Assembly: GCA_904501895.1 (NCBI GenBank)
Contig: CAJGCX010000023.1
Span: 1-17,894, forward strand
From: Clostridiaceae bacterium
GTDB lineage: Bacteria; Bacillota; Clostridia; Oscillospirales; Acutalibacteraceae
Direction of reading: 5' to 3'
DNA length: 17,894 nucleotides
Shown: positions 16,008 to 17,894 of the stretch, piece after piece
How positions within the stretch are numbered: the first letter of the stretch is position 1
Layout of the letters: each line of letters starts with the position of its first letter
The notes under the pieces: model-generated
Seen by the model: only the letters and a program-made list of their open reading frames with translations
The model's database searches: none
What the model was told of the DNA's origin: nothing
Translations under genes and position numbers: made by a program

Positions 16008-16961
16008 ATGAAAAACGGAGATTTGAAAAAAGTAGCACTTGTTGGTACAGGTTTTGTTGGAATGAGCTTTGCATATGCACTTCTTAACAGTGGCGAATGT
16101 GACCAGCTTGTGCTTATAGATGTCAATAAAGAAAAAGCAAAGGGAGAAGCCATGGATTTAAACCACGGATTACCCTTTGCAAAGAGAAATATGCTGATTT
16201 TCGCAGGTGAATATGCAGATTGTCACGATGCTGATATTGTAGTCATTGCTGCAGGTGTTGGTCAAAGAGATGGTGAAGACAGAATTTCACTTCTTAATCG
16301 AAATTATGAGGTGTTCAAGTCAATTATCAATCCAATTGTCGAAAGTGGTTTCGACGGAATTTTCCTTGTTGCAACAAACCCAGTTGACATTATGACAAAG
16401 ATTACGCTTGAATTGTCAGGCTTTAATCCGTCAAGAGTAATGGGCAGTGGCACAACTCTTGATACAGCACGACTTCGTTATCTTTTAGGTGATTATTTCT
16501 CAATTGACCCACGAAATGTACACGCTTACGTTATCGGTGAACACGGTGATAGTGAAATCGTTCCTTGGTCACAGGCGTATATCACAACCAAAAGAGTTTA
16601 TGATATAATCGATTCATCGAAAGGTAGATTCAGCTTCAATGATCTTCAGAAAATCAGTAAAAATGTTACAGGTGCTGCACAGGAAATTATTAAGGCAAAA
16701 CAGGCAACATATTACGGTATAGGAATGTCACTTGTAAGAATTGTGAGAGCAATTTTCGGTGATGAAAAGAGTGCTTTGACAGTTTCTGTTATGCTAAATG
16801 GTCAATACGGAATTGAGGGTGTTTATGCAGGACTTCCTGCCATAATCGGCAGAAACGGAATTGAGGATATAATCGTTCTTGATTTAAAAGAGAATGAAAG
16901 AACAGCGTTCATTGACTCCTGCAATTTTCTTAAAGAAACAGCAAAGCAAATAGGCTTTTAA
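16008..16961 (+). CDS. ldh: L-lactate dehydrogenase
   Basis: A 317-residue NAD-dependent enzyme turning pyruvate into L-lactate, regenerating NAD+ in fermentation. It has the Rossmann motif VGTGFVG (12-18), D38 for the NAD ribose, the substrate-loop Q86 that favours pyruvate over oxaloacetate, R92, the D152/R155 pair in LDTAR, catalytic H179 in GEHGD, and T234 in ATYYG. Most bacterial enzymes have QKPGETR in the loop; here it reads QRDGEDR, a shift that keeps Q, E and R. It starts 11 nt after asnB with an AAAGGA site overlapping the asnB stop, so the two are cotranscribed. Confidence 0.93.
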   Translation: MKNGDLKKVALVGTGFVGMSFAYALLNSGECDQLVLIDVNKEKAKGEAMDLNHGLPFAKRNMLIFAGEYADCHDADIVVIAAGVGQRDGEDRISLLNRNYEVFKSIINPIVESGFDGIFLVATNPVDIMTKITLELSGFNPSRVMGSGTTLDTARLRYLLGDYFSIDPRNVHAYVIGEHGDSEIVPWSQAYITTKRVYDIIDSSKGRFSFNDLQKISKNVTGAAQEIIKAKQATYYGIGMSLVRIVRAIFGDEKSALTVSVMLNGQYGIEGVYAGLPAIIGRNGIEDIIVLDLKENERTAFIDSCNFLKETAKQIGF

Positions 16962-16966
16962 AAGAG

Positions 16967-16996
16967 AAAGGGAAGACTTTTCACGGTCTTCCCTTT
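16967..16996. terminator. bidirectional terminator between ldh and the dockerin gene
   Basis: A perfect 11-bp inverted repeat (16967-16977 and 16986-16996) with an 8-nt loop lies between the convergent stops. Each arm is A- or T-rich at its outer end, so the stem itself gives a short U run on both strands. It starts 5 nt after the ldh stop and 7 nt after the dockerin gene stop. Confidence 0.8.
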
Positions 16997-17003
16997 AGTA
17001 TTA

Positions 17004-17894
17004 CTATTCTTCGTCTCGCTTAGGTACGTCTGCAACCATTTGTGTATTAACACTAACAGTATCATTCAACATTCCTGATAAATAAAGTTCAAGATAGATT
17101 ACATCAAATGAATCAACAGCACCATCCTGATTAATATCAGCTTTTGCAAATTCTTCTTCAGTTGGAGTGTAAGCAAGAATTGAAATAGATAAAATAATAT
17201 TATAATCTTCTATGTCAATTACACCATCGTTGTTTATGTCACCTAAAACAGTATCCAATGCAGATACAAATTCAGTTTCAACATTGCCACAATCTGCACA
17301 AGTACGCTGATTTTTACCTTCACGCTCAAATTTAGGCTTAAGAACAACCTGCCATTCACCATAATTGTGAGTCGGGTCTACTGTTACAAATTCAAAATAT
17401 CCGCAATCGTCACAAGAGTGATATCCGTTACCTGATTGAGTGCAGTTTGGTGTAACAGTATATGTAATTTCACCAAAATTATGGTCTGTGATTTCAATAA
17501 CAGTTACATCGAACTTTTTGTCACAAGTTAAACAATGATGTGACTTGCTACCTTCTGTTTCACAAGTAGCAGATTTGTCGATTGTCCACTCAGTTGAAAC
17601 GTTATGACCCAATGCAGGAATTACCTCAGTTTCAGTATTGCCACAAGCTGAACAAGTATGATACTTCAAACCTTGTGACTCACAGGTTGCTTCAGTATCA
17701 ATAACCCATTCTTCATAAGAGTGTTCAATTATCTCAATAACAGTTACATCAAACTTTTCACCACAAAGTGAACAATGATGTGACTTGCTACCTTCTGTTT
17801 CACAAGTAGCAGATTTGTCGATTGTCCACTCAGTTGAAACGTTATGACCCAATGCAGGAATTACCTCAGTTTCAGTATTGCCACAAGCTGAACA
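17004..17894 (-). CDS. CxxC-repeat protein with C-terminal type I dockerin (C-terminal part)
   Basis: The last 296 residues of a longer protein; the frame is open to the right edge, so the true start is outside. Numbering from the edge, residues 1-203 are tandem units of about 40 residues, each with a CxxC pair (at 1, 41, 81, 121, 161 and 199). A third cysteine stands ten residues before the pair (31, 71, 111, 151) but is missing from the last unit. Units have the form GHxxxEWxIDxxATCExxGxKxHxC. Residues 217-275 are a type I dockerin with two calcium loops: D219, N221, D223, D227, D230 and D253, N255, D257, D261, D264. A polar 21-residue tail follows. Dockerins bind cohesins of scaffold proteins, so the protein should be secreted and attached to a cellulosome-like complex. 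The repeats may bind metal or form disulfides; their role is unknown to me. Confidence 0.88.
   Translation of the reverse strand, partial: CSACGNTETEVIPALGHNVSTEWTIDKSATCETEGSKSHHCSLCGEKFDVTVIEIIEHSYEEWVIDTEATCESQGLKYHTCSACGNTETEVIPALGHNVSTEWTIDKSATCETEGSKSHHCLTCDKKFDVTVIEITDHNFGEITYTVTPNCTQSGNGYHSCDDCGYFEFVTVDPTHNYGEWQVVLKPKFEREGKNQRTCADCGNVETEFVSALDTVLGDINNDGVIDIEDYNIILSISILAYTPTEEEFAKADINQDGAVDSFDVIYLELYLSGMLNDTVSVNTQMVADVPKRDEE
17070..17246 (-). other. type I dockerin domain
   Basis: Two F-hand calcium loops 34 residues apart, each with Asp/Asn at positions 1, 3, 5, 9 and 12. The usual recognition dyad (loop positions 10 and 11) is Ile-Glu in the first repeat and Ser-Phe in the second, so the two faces are not equivalent and may differ in cohesin choice. 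Confidence 0.88.
17531..17654. repeat. exact 124-bp direct repeat, copy 1
   Basis: This stretch is identical, base for base, to 17771-17894, exactly 240 bp (two 40-residue units) away. It lies inside the CxxC-repeat coding region and encodes 41 residues. The flanking 30 bases on the low-coordinate side are similar but not identical. Confidence 0.97.
17771..17894. repeat. exact 124-bp direct repeat, copy 2 (cut by window edge)
   Basis: Second copy of the repeat at 17531-17654. The identity reaches the last base of the window, so the true repeat may be longer. Confidence 0.97.

Noticed and set aside
17850..17852. TTG as the start of the dockerin gene
   Set aside because: It is inside a repeat unit; the frame is open and in the same repeat pattern up to the window edge, so the real start is beyond it.
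1..17894. Mobile elements, CRISPR arrays, tRNA or rRNA genes, phage genes
   Set aside because: I looked for these and saw no transposase or integrase motifs, no regularly spaced repeats outside the dockerin protein gene, and no tRNA-like clover-leaf or rRNA segments.

Overview
The window is AT-rich, densely coded bacterial DNA. It most resembles a gut-type Clostridia genome of the Ruminococcaceae/Oscillospirales kind. The grounds are family content: a type I dockerin protein, rubrerythrin, PyrK/PyrD class 1B, pyrBI, a Bacteroides/Clostridia-type PurF, and a split PurH with a PurO-type cyclohydrolase. Strong AGGAGG-type ribosome binding sites also fit. I cannot name a species.

Region 1 (1-5477, minus strand) is a purine operon read right to left: promoter, ZTP riboswitch with intrinsic terminator, purE, purC, purF, purM, purN, purO, and the start of a stand-alone AICAR transformylase that runs off the left edge. 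It covers PRPP to phosphoribosylamine (purF), GAR formylation (purN), AIR formation (purM), carboxylation (purE), SAICAR (purC) and the last two steps to IMP. purD, purL and purB are not in the window. A ZTP sensor is apt because two enzymes of the operon use 10-formyl-tetrahydrofolate, and ZTP signals its shortage.

Region 2 (5536-11218, minus strand) is a pyrimidine operon in the order pyrC-pyrK-pyrD-pyrF-pyrE-pyrB-pyrI, with genes overlapping or nearly touching. It encodes the route from carbamoyl phosphate to UMP, without carAB. Its promoter gives a leader of only about 30 nt, so there is no room for a PyrR-type attenuator. The visible control point is the allosteric PyrI subunit. No good terminator separates pyrI from the purine promoter, so the two operons may be partly coupled.

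Region 3 (11242-14051, minus strand) holds rubrerythrin with its own promoter and terminator, preceded by a two-gene unit of an unusual GH28-like protein without a signal peptide and a maltose/galactoside-type O-acetyltransferase.

Region 4 (14167-16961, plus strand) is an asnB-ldh pair: glutamine-dependent asparagine synthetase followed 11 nt later by L-lactate dehydrogenase. It ends at a hairpin that can serve both strands.

Region 5 (17004-17894, minus strand) is the C-terminal part of a probably secreted protein of 40-residue CxxC repeats followed by a type I dockerin. A 124-bp stretch is exactly repeated 240 bp away. The gene continues past the right edge.

The least ordinary items are the PurF homologue with no catalytic cysteine, the PurO plus free transformylase pair, the cytoplasmic GH28-like protein with lost catalytic residues, and the recently homogenised dockerin repeat protein. 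I found no clear new system. Most genes are recognisable core metabolism.
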